64,000 nt of DNA from UBA1447 sp964568955 (GTDB lineage: Bacteria; Bacillota; Clostridia; Oscillospirales; Acutalibacteraceae): contig CAZMSM010000002.1 of assembly GCA_964568955.1 (NCBI GenBank), positions 4,588-68,587 of the forward strand, in the 5' to 3' direction. Shown here piece after piece: positions 24,343 through 33,847 of this stretch. Below the pieces are notes generated by a model that had not been told where the DNA came from, made no database searches, and worked only from the letters and a program-made list of their open reading frames with translations. The position numbers and the translations under genes are program-made. Positions within the stretch are counted from its first letter, which is position 1, and each line of letters begins with the position of its first letter.

Positions 24343-25350
24343 TTAGCCTTCAATCGGGCTTGAAGCGCAAGCATTGAGCGACAAATCTGCAAAGTTACAT
24401 TTTAAAAATTCATAATATCCTTGTGCCCCCACCATGGCGGCATTGTCCCCGCAAAGGGAAATGTCGGGCATATACAGTTCCAAGTTATTGGCCTTGCAAA
24501 CACCGACAAAACGCCTCCTCAAACGCGAGTTTGCAGAAACGCCGCCCGCAAGCACAATTTTTTTGCACCCAAAATCCTTTGCCGCTTGTTCGGTGTTTTC
24601 CGCAAGGCAGTTGACAACGGCTTCGATAAACGAGGCACCAAAATCCTCGGTATTAATTGCTTGCCCCCGCTGGCCGGCACCGTTGATAAGATTAAGCGCC
24701 GCGGTTTTAAGCCCGGAAAAGCTAAAATCGTAAGCACTGCCGTCCACCCGCGGGCGAGGGAACTTATACGCTGTGGCACTACCGTTTTGAGACGCTTTGT
24801 CCATATTAAGCCCACCGGGGTAAGGGATGCCCAAAGAACGGGCGACTTTATCCATGACCTCGCCGGCCGCGTCGTCACGGGTACGCCCGATGACCTTAAA
24901 ATCGGTATAGTCCTTGACCTCAATAATATGACTGTGCCCGCCCGACACAACCAGGGAAAGAAAAGGCGGTTCCAACGACTTATGGCATATATAGTTCGCG
25001 GCTATATGGGCGCGCAAATGGTGGACCGGTACCAGTGGCAGTTGCAAGGCGTAAGACAGACCCTTGGCGTAGTTGACACCAACCAATAGCGCCCCGATAA
25101 GCCCCGGCGCGTGGGTAACGGCAATCCCATCCAAATCTTTAAAAGAACAGCCCGCTTGCTCCATCGCGGCACTGACAACCCCGCAGATGGCCTCCACATG
25201 CCGCCTGGATGCGATCTCCGGCACGACGCCGCCATAGATGATATGTTCCTCCACTTGGGAGGCAATAACGCTTGAAAGAACCCTTCTGCCGTCTTCCACA
25301 ACGGCGGCGGCGGTTTCGTCACAAGATGTTTCAATAGCTAAAAGTTTCAT
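24343..25350 (-). CDS. tsaD: tRNA N6-adenosine threonylcarbamoyltransferase TsaD
   Basis: Transfers the threonylcarbamoyl group to A37 of ANN-decoding tRNAs; 335 residues. The N-terminus LAIETSCDETAAAVV is the family signature. The metal-binding HxxxH is in VHHLRAHIAAN, and the ATP-binding regions VSGGHSHI and LAGGVSANSRLR are present. Start is ATG 25350, which overlaps the TGA of the upstream gene by three bases (ATGA), so translation is coupled. The usual neighbours tsaE and tsaB are absent here; only the RimI-containing fusion precedes it. Stem CCGATT...AATCGG at the stop codon is a weak terminator candidate. Confidence 0.97.
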   Translation of the reverse strand: MKLLAIETSCDETAAAVVEDGRRVLSSVIASQVEEHIIYGGVVPEIASRRHVEAICGVVSAAMEQAGCSFKDLDGIAVTHAPGLIGALLVGVNYAKGLSYALQLPLVPVHHLRAHIAANYICHKSLEPPFLSLVVSGGHSHIIEVKDYTDFKVIGRTRDDAAGEVMDKVARSLGIPYPGGLNMDKASQNGSATAYKFPRPRVDGSAYDFSFSGLKTAALNLINGAGQRGQAINTEDFGASFIEAVVNCLAENTEQAAKDFGCKKIVLAGGVSANSRLRRRFVGVCKANNLELYMPDISLCGDNAAMVGAQGYYEFLKCNFADLSLNACASSPIEG

Positions 25351-27224
25351 AACAACCCTCTGAATTCTTTTACTCGATGGAATGTGCAATAATTGCTGTT
25401 GTGGAAATTGGCGGCGTCATTGAAAGCTGTGCGCGACAGATAAAGCAAGTCGTCGCCGTCAAAAAGAAAATCGATGTATTGGAAGGCCACCTTTTCGGTA
25501 TCCAGCGCGGAATAATCCAGCAAATCGCACAAAATCCGCCAATGCACAAGGTCGGACGACACGCTGAGTGATGCGATGTTGCGCATTCCCCGTGTATAAT
25601 CGCCCTGAAGACGGTTGACAATCGAAAAATATTGCTTGGTCACATCATCGTACAGCACGCTAAACTTGGAACGGTTGCCGTAGAAATCCACCGTTTTATA
25701 AAATTCCAGCTTTTTGCCGGGGCAGTTGATGTCGCCTTTGAGCATGATAGCCCGGTCACGGTCAGGCAAGCACTCCGCCGTTTTGTAACCAAGGAAGTTG
25801 ATGATGTCCCCCGTTGGCGAAACCACTGCGCTGCCTTCGAGCAAGCCTCTGCTAGTGCCCTTTACGGCACCCGCCCAGTGCGGGTTATAGGCTAACGGTT
25901 TGGTCAGCGTCCAATTTTCTGCCTTCATCAAATCGGCGTTTTCATCAACCGAAAGCAGGCTGGAGGAATGCCCACCCAAACTCCATGCGCCGTAATCGAT
26001 TGCTGTCCACAGCCGACCGGCGTGGTTGGTCACCGGCATAGGTGCTTTGTGTAAACCCTTCGCCAAATGGGAGCAACTGCCGCGAAAGAGCACTTCGGGC
26101 TTGCAAAAGTTTTTACCGTCATCTGTTGATTTACCAATGAGCAAATCCCCGTACTCGGTGGACATAGCTAACATATATAACTCATTTTTGTGAACAAAAA
26201 GTTTGCCCCAAAAACACGGGAAAAGGTCGGTCAAATAATACCAGCTATCGCCACCGTCATCCGAGCGAAACAGCAAGGACAGGTTTTGCGGCGCTCTGGA
26301 GGCAAACAAATCCATACAAGCAAGCAGTGGGCCCCCCGGTAATTTGACAAGGGAAGGGCTACAGAGATACCTGCCGGAAAAACTGTACGCTTCGTCCTGC
26401 GGATGCAAATAATTGACCACCGTGCCGGGTACAAAACCCGTTCTTGCCAAACGAACACAGCTTTTTTGATTGCCGGATGATATGGTTAACTCATATTCCG
26501 TATCCGGCTTGAGTCCTGTTATTTTCGCTTTACGCCCTGTGGCGACTATAGTGGTATAGGTCCTTTCGTCCGATGATTTATAGTGGAGTGTAAACTCTGC
26601 CGAATCAGACAGTACCGTGCTATCATATAGCCATTCCAGCTCAATAAAATCGATGTTCGGTGCAAGCCTGCAGACAGTTATGGCATATTCAAGTTCATCG
26701 TCAAGCTGCCTGTAGGGTGCGAAGCTCCAAGTTTTTGCACTTTTCATTTTTTGTCTGTTGTCTCCTTCCGGTTGTGCGGAATTATTAAAATATCTTGTCA
26801 TAATAAAAGCATCCTCATCGGGGTGCCTGTAAAATAATTTTCGTCTACCTGCGACTGCAAAACCATTTTTCTCATAAAGGGCCACAGCTGCGGTATTGCT
26901 CACACGGACTTCCAACGTAACAAACGCACAGCCGCGCTCTTTTGCCCCTTGCATAGCCCGCTCAAGCAAGGCCTGTGCCACCCCTGTACGGCGGTATTCG
27001 GGCAGGACAGCAATGTTTGAAATATAGCTTTCCCCCACCAGCTCTTGCGCCCCGATATAACCGATAAGGCGGTCATGCCCTACGGCGACAAAAAAATGCG
27101 ACAGCGGGTTCACCAGTTCTTCCCGAAAACTGTTTTCGGACCACGGTGTGGAAAAACAACATTTTTCCAGCTCCGCGAGCACTGTGATATGAGAACTGTT
27201 CATGGGGATGACTGTAAAATTCAT
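25347..27224 (-). CDS. Fusion: RimI-type N-acetyltransferase + FN3 + sialidase-like propeller
   Basis: One uninterrupted 625-codon frame. Residues 1-146 are a complete RimI-like GNAT domain: LEKCCFSTPWSENSF, acetyl-CoA loop EYRRTGVAQALLE, and VSNTAAVALYEKNGF, ending FIMTRYF where RimI proteins usually stop. A ~40-residue linker follows. About 190-262 resembles a fibronectin type III domain (GLKPDTEYELTI). From about 285 the sequence is propeller-like with two Asp-boxes, SDDGGDSW (321-328) and STDDGKNF (366-373). AAGGAGA and then ATG 26747 (Met160) lie inside the linker, so the sialidase-like part might also be made separately. Coupling to tsaD by ATGA overlap is the normal rimI-tsaD arrangement. 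No sialidase Arg triad is assigned, so enzyme activity is uncertain. Confidence 0.8.
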   Translation of the reverse strand: MNFTVIPMNSSHITVLAELEKCCFSTPWSENSFREELVNPLSHFFVAVGHDRLIGYIGAQELVGESYISNIAVLPEYRRTGVAQALLERAMQGAKERGCAFVTLEVRVSNTAAVALYEKNGFAVAGRRKLFYRHPDEDAFIMTRYFNNSAQPEGDNRQKMKSAKTWSFAPYRQLDDELEYAITVCRLAPNIDFIELEWLYDSTVLSDSAEFTLHYKSSDERTYTTIVATGRKAKITGLKPDTEYELTISSGNQKSCVRLARTGFVPGTVVNYLHPQDEAYSFSGRYLCSPSLVKLPGGPLLACMDLFASRAPQNLSLLFRSDDGGDSWYYLTDLFPCFWGKLFVHKNELYMLAMSTEYGDLLIGKSTDDGKNFCKPEVLFRGSCSHLAKGLHKAPMPVTNHAGRLWTAIDYGAWSLGGHSSSLLSVDENADLMKAENWTLTKPLAYNPHWAGAVKGTSRGLLEGSAVVSPTGDIINFLGYKTAECLPDRDRAIMLKGDINCPGKKLEFYKTVDFYGNRSKFSVLYDDVTKQYFSIVNRLQGDYTRGMRNIASLSVSSDLVHWRILCDLLDYSALDTEKVAFQYIDFLFDGDDLLYLSRTAFNDAANFHNSNYCTFHRVKEFRGLL

Positions 27225-27284
27225 ATTAAATCCTCAATCGTCTGCGCACAGCGGCACCTTTGAAAAATAAGTTTTTTAACACAA

Positions 27285-29141
27285 TTAAAACTTATTCAGC
27301 CAAACGCGCATATCGCTCTCGCCTCTATTGGCAAAGGCATAATAGGGAATAAGCTTGATTGTCTGGGGTTCATAGCATTTGCCAACCGGCATGTAAAGGT
27401 TATTGTCTTTACACTCGTTTTTCCGGTAGCCTTGTGTTATGAGCGCCAAAACCTGTAGGTCTGTGTCAAAACTCTCTTTTGCTTCCACACAAACATCAGC
27501 CCGCAAGCTCCAAAGCTCGTCCCCATTGTCCACTGCCTCTGCGCAATACACAATCGGCCCCCGCTGCAGTGCAACCATACCGGCACATTCGGCCACATGA
27601 GCGTTTGCTTCCAACCACTGCGGGCGCATGTCCATTTCAAACACGACTTCCATATCATCCGTATCGCACAATATGTAGGCATAACCGTCCTTCACGTCGG
27701 GGCTCACCATTGTATTCGCAACCCTTATGGTGTATTGGGTGCACCAGGCGGGTATGCGCACGGCCAGTGTCTTTCCGCCCATGTTTGTTGCTCGAAAAAC
27801 AACTTTCCCGTCGTTCGGATAATCCGTATTTTGTTCCAACCGCACCGTTTTGCCATCCAACTCAAATTCCGACTCGCTTTGCATGTAGTGGTGAACAAAG
27901 ACCGTATCCTCGTTATAGGTATAGATATCTTCTCCAAGCGACGCTATAAACCGAGTCACGTTCGGCGGGCAACAAGAGCAACCAAAAACCTCTAAGCGTT
28001 GGGTAATGGGGTAGCGTTTTTTTGATTTTTGAGGCAGACTGCGGTCAAAAAGGTTGATTTCCAAAGGATTTTCATAAAAGAAGGATTTACCGTCCAGCGA
28101 TATGCCGGAAATTATGCCGTTGTACATCGCTCTTTCCGCAACGTCCGCATAGACACTATCCGCTTCGCATCTGCTCATTCGGTTAGCGAACATATACAGT
28201 GAAATAGCGGCGCAGGTTTCGGCATAAGCGGTGGCATTGGGTAAGTCATAATCCACAGTAAACGCTTCGCCTGACGAAGTTGAACCGATGCCGCCGGTAA
28301 TATACATTCGTTTTTCGATGATGTTTTCAAAAATCTGCCGAGCGGCCCCAAACAGCTCCTTATCCTGATACGCTCGGCCCAAATCAGCCATTGCACTGTA
28401 TAAGTAGCCCGCGCGCACACTGTGCCCTTGGGCTGTTGTTTGCTCTCGCACAGGCAGATGGTCTTGCATATAGTCTGCGTTTTCTCCCGCTTGTACCTCT
28501 TTACACGCCTGTGTGCCTCGAATATCCACAAAATGTTTGCTGAGCTCCATGTACCGCTGCTCACCTGTGTGGTGTGCAAGCTTCACAAGGGCAAGCTCAA
28601 TTTCCTCATGGCCCGGTGTGCTGAATTCGGCAGAATTATCCGTCTTAAAGACTTTCTCAATATGGTCGGCGTATTTGCACATTAAGCGAAGGAGTTTATC
28701 TTTACCCGTTGCCTGGTCATAAGCGACAGCGGCCTCCATAAGATGACCCGCACAGTACAGTTCGTGCGCCGAGCGGTTGGTAAAGCGATTTTCCGGCTCG
28801 CAAACGGTAAAATAGATATTGAAATAGCCGTTTTCATCCTGATTTTTTTCAATCAGGTCAACCACCTCGTCGACATACGCTTCCAGCTTTTCATCTGTAT
28901 TATTATTCAAGATATACGCGGCCGACTCCATCCATTTGGCTATATCGGAATCCCAAAAGATATGTGGTTTGTCCGGCATCCCTTCCTGCCATTCAAAACG
29001 GAAAGCGGCAAAACGCCCGGTGTTTTCAAACTGACGGCGCACGCTGTCAAGCGTGACATCACGGTTGAGCTTTTGCCTGTCTTGCCAAAATCCCCCTGAG
29101 ATATTCACTTGTGCAAGGCTTAGCTTGTTGTATCGGTTCAT
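27285..29141 (-). CDS. GH127 beta-L-arabinofuranosidase
   Basis: Retaining beta-L-arabinofuranosidase family, cleaving arabinose from plant arabinooligosaccharides; 618 residues, typical. Residue spacing matches the HypBA1 active site: candidate acid/base Glu292 (GEAF), zinc ligands Glu308 and Cys310 (AETC), and the Cys390-Cys391 pair (CSCCPPN) with one Cys as nucleophile. The N-terminus has PHIFWDSDIAKWMES and GYFNIY, which are family segments. No signal peptide, so intracellular on imported oligosaccharides. ATG follows GGAGGGATTGAG. It lies between the phosphatase gene (19 bases upstream) and the RimI fusion, and probably shares their transcript. Substrate is inferred from family. Confidence 0.92.
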   Translation of the reverse strand: MNRYNKLSLAQVNISGGFWQDRQKLNRDVTLDSVRRQFENTGRFAAFRFEWQEGMPDKPHIFWDSDIAKWMESAAYILNNNTDEKLEAYVDEVVDLIEKNQDENGYFNIYFTVCEPENRFTNRSAHELYCAGHLMEAAVAYDQATGKDKLLRLMCKYADHIEKVFKTDNSAEFSTPGHEEIELALVKLAHHTGEQRYMELSKHFVDIRGTQACKEVQAGENADYMQDHLPVREQTTAQGHSVRAGYLYSAMADLGRAYQDKELFGAARQIFENIIEKRMYITGGIGSTSSGEAFTVDYDLPNATAYAETCAAISLYMFANRMSRCEADSVYADVAERAMYNGIISGISLDGKSFFYENPLEINLFDRSLPQKSKKRYPITQRLEVFGCSCCPPNVTRFIASLGEDIYTYNEDTVFVHHYMQSESEFELDGKTVRLEQNTDYPNDGKVVFRATNMGGKTLAVRIPAWCTQYTIRVANTMVSPDVKDGYAYILCDTDDMEVVFEMDMRPQWLEANAHVAECAGMVALQRGPIVYCAEAVDNGDELWSLRADVCVEAKESFDTDLQVLALITQGYRKNECKDNNLYMPVGKCYEPQTIKLIPYYAFANRGESDMRVWLNKF

Positions 29142-29159
29142 CTCAATCCCTCCAATATA

Positions 29160-29591
29160 TTATTCTTGCGGCAACAGGGTCTTTACCAAATCATCCAGTG
29201 CTTGCGTGATGTGCGCAGCGCACACACGGTAGGTGTTTAAGTCAGCCCCATAAGGGTCTGTTATGCCGCCACCCAGCAGACGAATTTTTTCTTCCGAAAT
29301 ATCGTCGCCCAAGAACAGAATATGCCGCGTAGACATACAAACAAACAAGTCTGTACCCTGGGCCATGTGTGGGGCGTATGCCCGTGCGCGGTGACCGGTG
29401 ATATCCGCACCGTATTCCGCCGCGGCGGCTACAGCATTCGGCTGTGCTTTGTCCCCGACTAAAGGGTTTGTACCCGCACTTTCACAGCTAATACCCTTGA
29501 GGCCGTATTTTTCAAGCAGTACTCGAAAAATACCCTCCGCCATGGGACTGCGGCAAGTGTTACCGGTGCATATAAAAAGAATTTTTTTCAT
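29160..29591 (-). CDS. Low-molecular-weight phosphatase, YwlE (protein-arginine phosphatase) type
   Basis: A 143-residue LMW-PTP fold protein. The P-loop is C8-TGNTC-R14-S (CX5R), with Cys8 as nucleophile and Arg14 for phosphate binding. Thr12 corresponds to the residue that favours phospho-arginine over phospho-tyrosine in YwlE. The general-acid Asp is in ITDPYGAD. Cytoplasmic, no extra domains. ATG follows AAAGGAGG. It follows the GPH permease gene and precedes GH127 by 19 bases. The McsB arginine-kinase partner is not in the window, so arginine phosphatase versus tyrosine phosphatase is inference. Confidence 0.88.
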   Translation of the reverse strand: MKKILFICTGNTCRSPMAEGIFRVLLEKYGLKGISCESAGTNPLVGDKAQPNAVAAAAEYGADITGHRARAYAPHMAQGTDLFVCMSTRHILFLGDDISEEKIRLLGGGITDPYGADLNTYRVCAAHITQALDDLVKTLLPQE

Positions 29592-29676
29592 AGCCGACCT
29601 CCTTTTTTGACGATTACTATTAAAGCCTGATTATAAAACCTTAGCAAGTCATATAAAAATCTTTGCCGGAGGGGTT

Positions 29677-31164
29677 TTATTCGTGCCCGCTTGTTTCATT
29701 TGTTAAGACAGCCACCCGGTCGATGTCCCGCTGTGCGGCAAGTAGTTTTCTTCTTTCCCTCAGGTCGTTTTCTATGCGTTCTTTCTGTGTTTTGTCATCA
29801 CGCATAAAACTAATGGCAATCAGGTATAAAATCGATCCGACAGCAGGCCCTGCAATATACATGGGCCACATGCTTTTTTGAAAACGCATATTTTGCGGCA
29901 AGTTTTTCGCCTTGCGGATGCTATCATACCCCAGTCGCGACAAAATTTCGCCCTCAATAAGCTTGCCGAATCCGCCTGTCATTTTGCTCACAAAGTTTTG
30001 CATAGAAAAGGATATGCCCTCTGTTCGCACACCGGTTTTCCATTCCAGGTCATCTATAGAGTCACTCAAAAGGGACCGGTGCGCAATGTCCATGATGGAG
30101 TTCGGGATGCTCATAATACCGTTGAGCACTACAATGAGCGCCATTTGCCAAATAGATTTGTAGCCGACAAGATAGCCAATCCCACGCAGACTGATGGAAA
30201 TTAACTGGGCAAGAACCAACACCCTTTTCATACCGCCCACTTTTTTTGCAATTTTTGTCGCAAAAAAAACGGCGAACGAGCCCGGAATTCCGGACAAAAG
30301 CCCCACTAAAAAATCAGCTGCCTTGCCGTCAATATGCACACGACCAATATCATAAGAGACCATTGTTTCAAAAAAATAGGGGCTACCGACCCTTGGATTA
30401 AAACTCGCAACAAGTCGAGCCACAACGATAACAATAAGCGTTCTGTTGAACCTTAAAAGTGCCAATGACTGCCATATATTCTCCTTTGGCATTTCACTTC
30501 TTACTGCTTCGGGCATCTTATGCGCCCGCATAGAAACAAGCTCACCACCCAGCGCAAAAATAAAACCGAAAAGGATAAAAATCGTCATATCCGACAGTCC
30601 AAACCGCCCGAGCACACTGCGCACCATTTGAAAACTACCCACAATAGCACCGCCGGCTGCCGCACCGATGGAAACCCATTGTGCCACGCGGGCGCGTTCG
30701 TCCGAAAGCGGCGACGAAACGGCGACCATGCCCCAAAGCGCGGTATCCTGAATGGAATACACCAAATCCCAAGCCAAGTAGACTAGGAGGATATAGATTA
30801 GTTTTCCGTTCTCATCAAAGCGGACATTAAAAAACATCATGGCGGAAAGTGCGCCGATGACGGGCGGCAAATACAGTAGAAACGGCCGCAGTTTTTCCCC
30901 ATTCTTAAAGCGGCGTTTATCTATAACCGCGCCAATGATGGGGTCATTCAGCGCATCCCAAAAATAGCTTGCAAAAAATATCCGACCGACCTTTTTCGGT
31001 TCGATGTGTAAAAGATTGATGCAAAAGTAATTGAGCCAATTGTTCACATACCCATATGTTACATTCTGCCCCGCAAGACCCAGTGCGTAATTAAACAAAT
31101 GCCTATTTTGGACTTTGCCCTCTTCCTCTTTGCGGGACAAAAGAAACGCCAGTGGGTTTTTCAA
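29677..31164 (-). CDS. GPH-family sugar:cation symporter (MFS), second copy
   Basis: A 495-residue polytopic transporter of the GPH family, distinct from the one at 8332. Markers are YFWDALNDPIIGAVIDKRRF, then KLRPFLLYLPPVIG, and the second-half motif DDLEWKTGVRTEGIS. Hydrophobic segments number about twelve, and the C-terminus is charged and basic. The start is TTG 31164 with AAAGGGTG six bases upstream. It lies 42 bases downstream of polA and upstream of ywlE and GH127, so it probably imports the glycosides that GH127 processes (inference from context). Neither its substrate nor the coupling ion can be read from the sequence. Confidence 0.85.
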   Translation of the reverse strand: MKNPLAFLLSRKEEEGKVQNRHLFNYALGLAGQNVTYGYVNNWLNYFCINLLHIEPKKVGRIFFASYFWDALNDPIIGAVIDKRRFKNGEKLRPFLLYLPPVIGALSAMMFFNVRFDENGKLIYILLVYLAWDLVYSIQDTALWGMVAVSSPLSDERARVAQWVSIGAAAGGAIVGSFQMVRSVLGRFGLSDMTIFILFGFIFALGGELVSMRAHKMPEAVRSEMPKENIWQSLALLRFNRTLIVIVVARLVASFNPRVGSPYFFETMVSYDIGRVHIDGKAADFLVGLLSGIPGSFAVFFATKIAKKVGGMKRVLVLAQLISISLRGIGYLVGYKSIWQMALIVVLNGIMSIPNSIMDIAHRSLLSDSIDDLEWKTGVRTEGISFSMQNFVSKMTGGFGKLIEGEILSRLGYDSIRKAKNLPQNMRFQKSMWPMYIAGPAVGSILYLIAISFMRDDKTQKERIENDLRERRKLLAAQRDIDRVAVLTNETSGHE

Positions 31165-31206
31165 TCAAAGCACCCTTTCTTCGACGCACAGCAAGGTAGA
31201 AAAATA

Positions 31207-33810
31207 TTATCCCTTGGCGTCGTACCAAGTTTTACCGATACCTATATCGGCGATGAGGCGAACACGCATTTCTACGGCGTTTTCCATCTCTTCGGCAAGG
31301 ATTTTTTTCACGGTGTCCGCTTCTTCCTCGGGTGCTTCGGCAATCAGCTCATCGTGCACCTGCATAATCAGGCGCGCTTTGAGGTTTTCTTTGAGCAGGC
31401 GCTCGTGCACCTTGACCATGGCAATTTTGATGATGTCCGCAGCGGTGCCTTGGATAGGCATATTCAGTGCTACACGTTCGCCAAAAGCACGAAGCCCGGC
31501 GTTTGATGAGCTGAGTTCCGGCAAATAGCGGCGGCGATTAAAAAGCGTTTCGACATAGCCCTGTTCTTTGGCTTGTTCGACAATTTGCTCCATATACGCC
31601 CGCACGCCGGAAAAGTGTGCTAAGTACCCCTTGATGTAGCGGTCCGCCTCTGCGCGGGAAACGCCTATATCTTTGGCAAGCGAGAAGGCACCGATGCCGT
31701 ACACAATACCAAAATTGACCGCTTTAGCACTGCTGCGCATGTGCGGCGTGACCATTTCAAGGGGCATGTTAAACACTTGGGAGGCGGTAATGGCGTGAAT
31801 GTCTTGATTGTCGTTAAAGGCTTTTATCATCACCTCATCGTTTGAGATGTGAGCGAGCAAGCGCAGTTCTATTTGCGAATAGTCGGCATCCACCAGCAGG
31901 CAGCCGTCTTTGGCATGAAAAAAACGGCGCAGCTCCCGCCCTAATTCCGAGCGAATCGGAATGTTCTGCAAGTTCGGCTCCGTGGAGGAAAGGCGGCCGG
32001 TTCTGGTTTCCGTCTGCTTAAAGGTGGAGTGAATGCGGCCATCGTCCCCGATAACCTTAACCAACCCGTCACAGTAGGTTTGCTTGAGTTTTGCGAGCGT
32101 GCGGTACTCTAAAATCTGCTCAATAACGGGATGTTCGTCGATTAAAGATTCCAAAACTTCCGCATTGGTGGAATAACCGCTTTTCGTCTTCTTTTTTTTG
32201 GTAAGTCCGAGTTTGATAAACAAGGCTTCACTGAGTTGCTTGGGAGAGTTGAGGTTAAATTCATAACCGACTTCGCGATAAACATCTGCCTCTATGCCGG
32301 TGATTTTTTCTTCAATCACCTTGCCAAATGCCGCAATGCCTTTTTTGTCCACGGCAAAACCCCTGTATTCCATGCCGGCGAGCACTTGCGCCAAAGGCAG
32401 CTCGATGTTATGGAGCAGGTTCATTTGCCCGTCGGCTTGAATTTTATCGTTCAACGCCTCAAAGAGTGCCGGCAAAACAGCGGTATCCAAGGCATCCGAA
32501 TTTTCGCTCTTTAGCAGGGGTTGCTTTACCGCATATTCCTGTGCGAGGCGGTTGATTTCGTAATCACCGGCGTTGGGGTTGAGCACATAACCCGCAAGCA
32601 TAATGTCCCCCGCAGCACCGGCTAATTTGAAACCGCAGTGCTCGCTATAGCCTGCAAGCTGTTTGATGTCCGAGGTGTATTTTTCGATGTCACCGTTTTC
32701 CAAAAAGGCTTTGATAAAGGGTGCAAATCCGAAGTTTAAACCCGCGATATGGGTGACTTTGTCCGCTTGTGCAAAGAACATATCGGTTATTTCTCCGGCG
32801 GTGTACTTAGCTGTAAAGTAAGCGCGCTTTGCTTTTTTCAAGGCTTCCAACACCGCAAGGGGGTCCTGCTCTTCAACAAACTGCAAGGGCTTTTCCGGCG
32901 GCTGTTCGGATGAGGACTCGGTGCTTTTAACCGGTGCCGGCGCAGCTTTCAAATCAAGCCTTTCAAGGAGCTTGAACATTTCCAAGTCCGCCATGATTTT
33001 GGTCACCTGAAGTGCATCCGGTTCTTTTGGCACATAGCTTTCGTATGTAGTATCCACAGGTACCGCTGCGCTTATGGTGCACAGGGTACGGCTTAAAAAG
33101 GCCATGTCCTTACCGGCCATTAATCTATCTTTGAGCGTCTGCCTTAAATCAGACCCTTCCAGTTCCTCATACAGTTTGTCGATAGAACCGAACCGCTGAA
33201 TTAAAACCTTAGCGGTTTTTTCCCCAACGCCGGCAACGCCCGGCACATTATCCGAACTGTCCCCCATGAGCGCCTTTATCTCAATAAGGCTTTGGGGGGT
33301 AACACCGTATTCTTCCATGATTTTTGCCCGGTCATAGAAAGTCGAGAGGGGCCTACCCATTTTGGTTGAGGCAAGAACAACGGCCACATTGTCATCAATC
33401 AATTGCAGACTGTCCCTGTCCCCCGTGGCAATAAAACAGCGGTCTTCCTGGGCACATTTGTCCGCAAAGGTGCCTAAAATGTCATCCGCTTCCCAACCCG
33501 CAAGCTCAACTGTTTTAAGGCCAAGCGCTTGCAGCAACTCTTTTAAAACGGGTAACTGCTGTGCGAGTTCCTCCGGCATGCCTTTACGCTGGGCTTTGTA
33601 GCCGCTGTACAGTTCGTGGCGAAAGGTCGGTGCTTTTACATCAAAGGCAATCGCTACCGCGTCGGGCGAGTAGTCCTCCTTGAGTTTTAAAAACATGGTT
33701 AAAAAACCATAAATAGCATTCGTGTAACGGCCATCCTTGGTGGTGAGCAGTTTGATGCCGTAAAAAGCTCTGTTGAGGATGCTGTTGCCGTCGATTACCA
33801 AGAGTTTCAT
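31207..33810 (-). CDS. polA: DNA polymerase I
   Basis: Repair and Okazaki-fragment-processing polymerase, 867 residues from ATG 33810 (AAAGGAAG upstream; a longer frame adds 39 residues of no family similarity). Residues ~1-290 are the 5'-3' exonuclease (LLVIDGNSILNRAFYG; helix-hairpin-helix near VPGVAGVGEKTA). The 3'-5' exonuclease-like middle domain lacks the DxE metal motif, so proofreading is probably lost, as in Bacillus and Thermus enzymes. The polymerase domain has motif A (VDADYSQIELRLLAHIS), motif B (SSAKAVNFGIVYGIG) and motif C (MQVHDELIAEA). Downstream genes include sugar genes and tsaD. Divergent from dusB. Confidence 0.97.
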   Translation of the reverse strand: MKLLVIDGNSILNRAFYGIKLLTTKDGRYTNAIYGFLTMFLKLKEDYSPDAVAIAFDVKAPTFRHELYSGYKAQRKGMPEELAQQLPVLKELLQALGLKTVELAGWEADDILGTFADKCAQEDRCFIATGDRDSLQLIDDNVAVVLASTKMGRPLSTFYDRAKIMEEYGVTPQSLIEIKALMGDSSDNVPGVAGVGEKTAKVLIQRFGSIDKLYEELEGSDLRQTLKDRLMAGKDMAFLSRTLCTISAAVPVDTTYESYVPKEPDALQVTKIMADLEMFKLLERLDLKAAPAPVKSTESSSEQPPEKPLQFVEEQDPLAVLEALKKAKRAYFTAKYTAGEITDMFFAQADKVTHIAGLNFGFAPFIKAFLENGDIEKYTSDIKQLAGYSEHCGFKLAGAAGDIMLAGYVLNPNAGDYEINRLAQEYAVKQPLLKSENSDALDTAVLPALFEALNDKIQADGQMNLLHNIELPLAQVLAGMEYRGFAVDKKGIAAFGKVIEEKITGIEADVYREVGYEFNLNSPKQLSEALFIKLGLTKKKKTKSGYSTNAEVLESLIDEHPVIEQILEYRTLAKLKQTYCDGLVKVIGDDGRIHSTFKQTETRTGRLSSTEPNLQNIPIRSELGRELRRFFHAKDGCLLVDADYSQIELRLLAHISNDEVMIKAFNDNQDIHAITASQVFNMPLEMVTPHMRSSAKAVNFGIVYGIGAFSLAKDIGVSRAEADRYIKGYLAHFSGVRAYMEQIVEQAKEQGYVETLFNRRRYLPELSSSNAGLRAFGERVALNMPIQGTAADIIKIAMVKVHERLLKENLKARLIMQVHDELIAEAPEEEADTVKKILAEEMENAVEMRVRLIADIGIGKTWYDAKG

Positions 33811-33847
33811 AATTTGCTTACACTTCCTTTGTAGTTGATATGTGATA

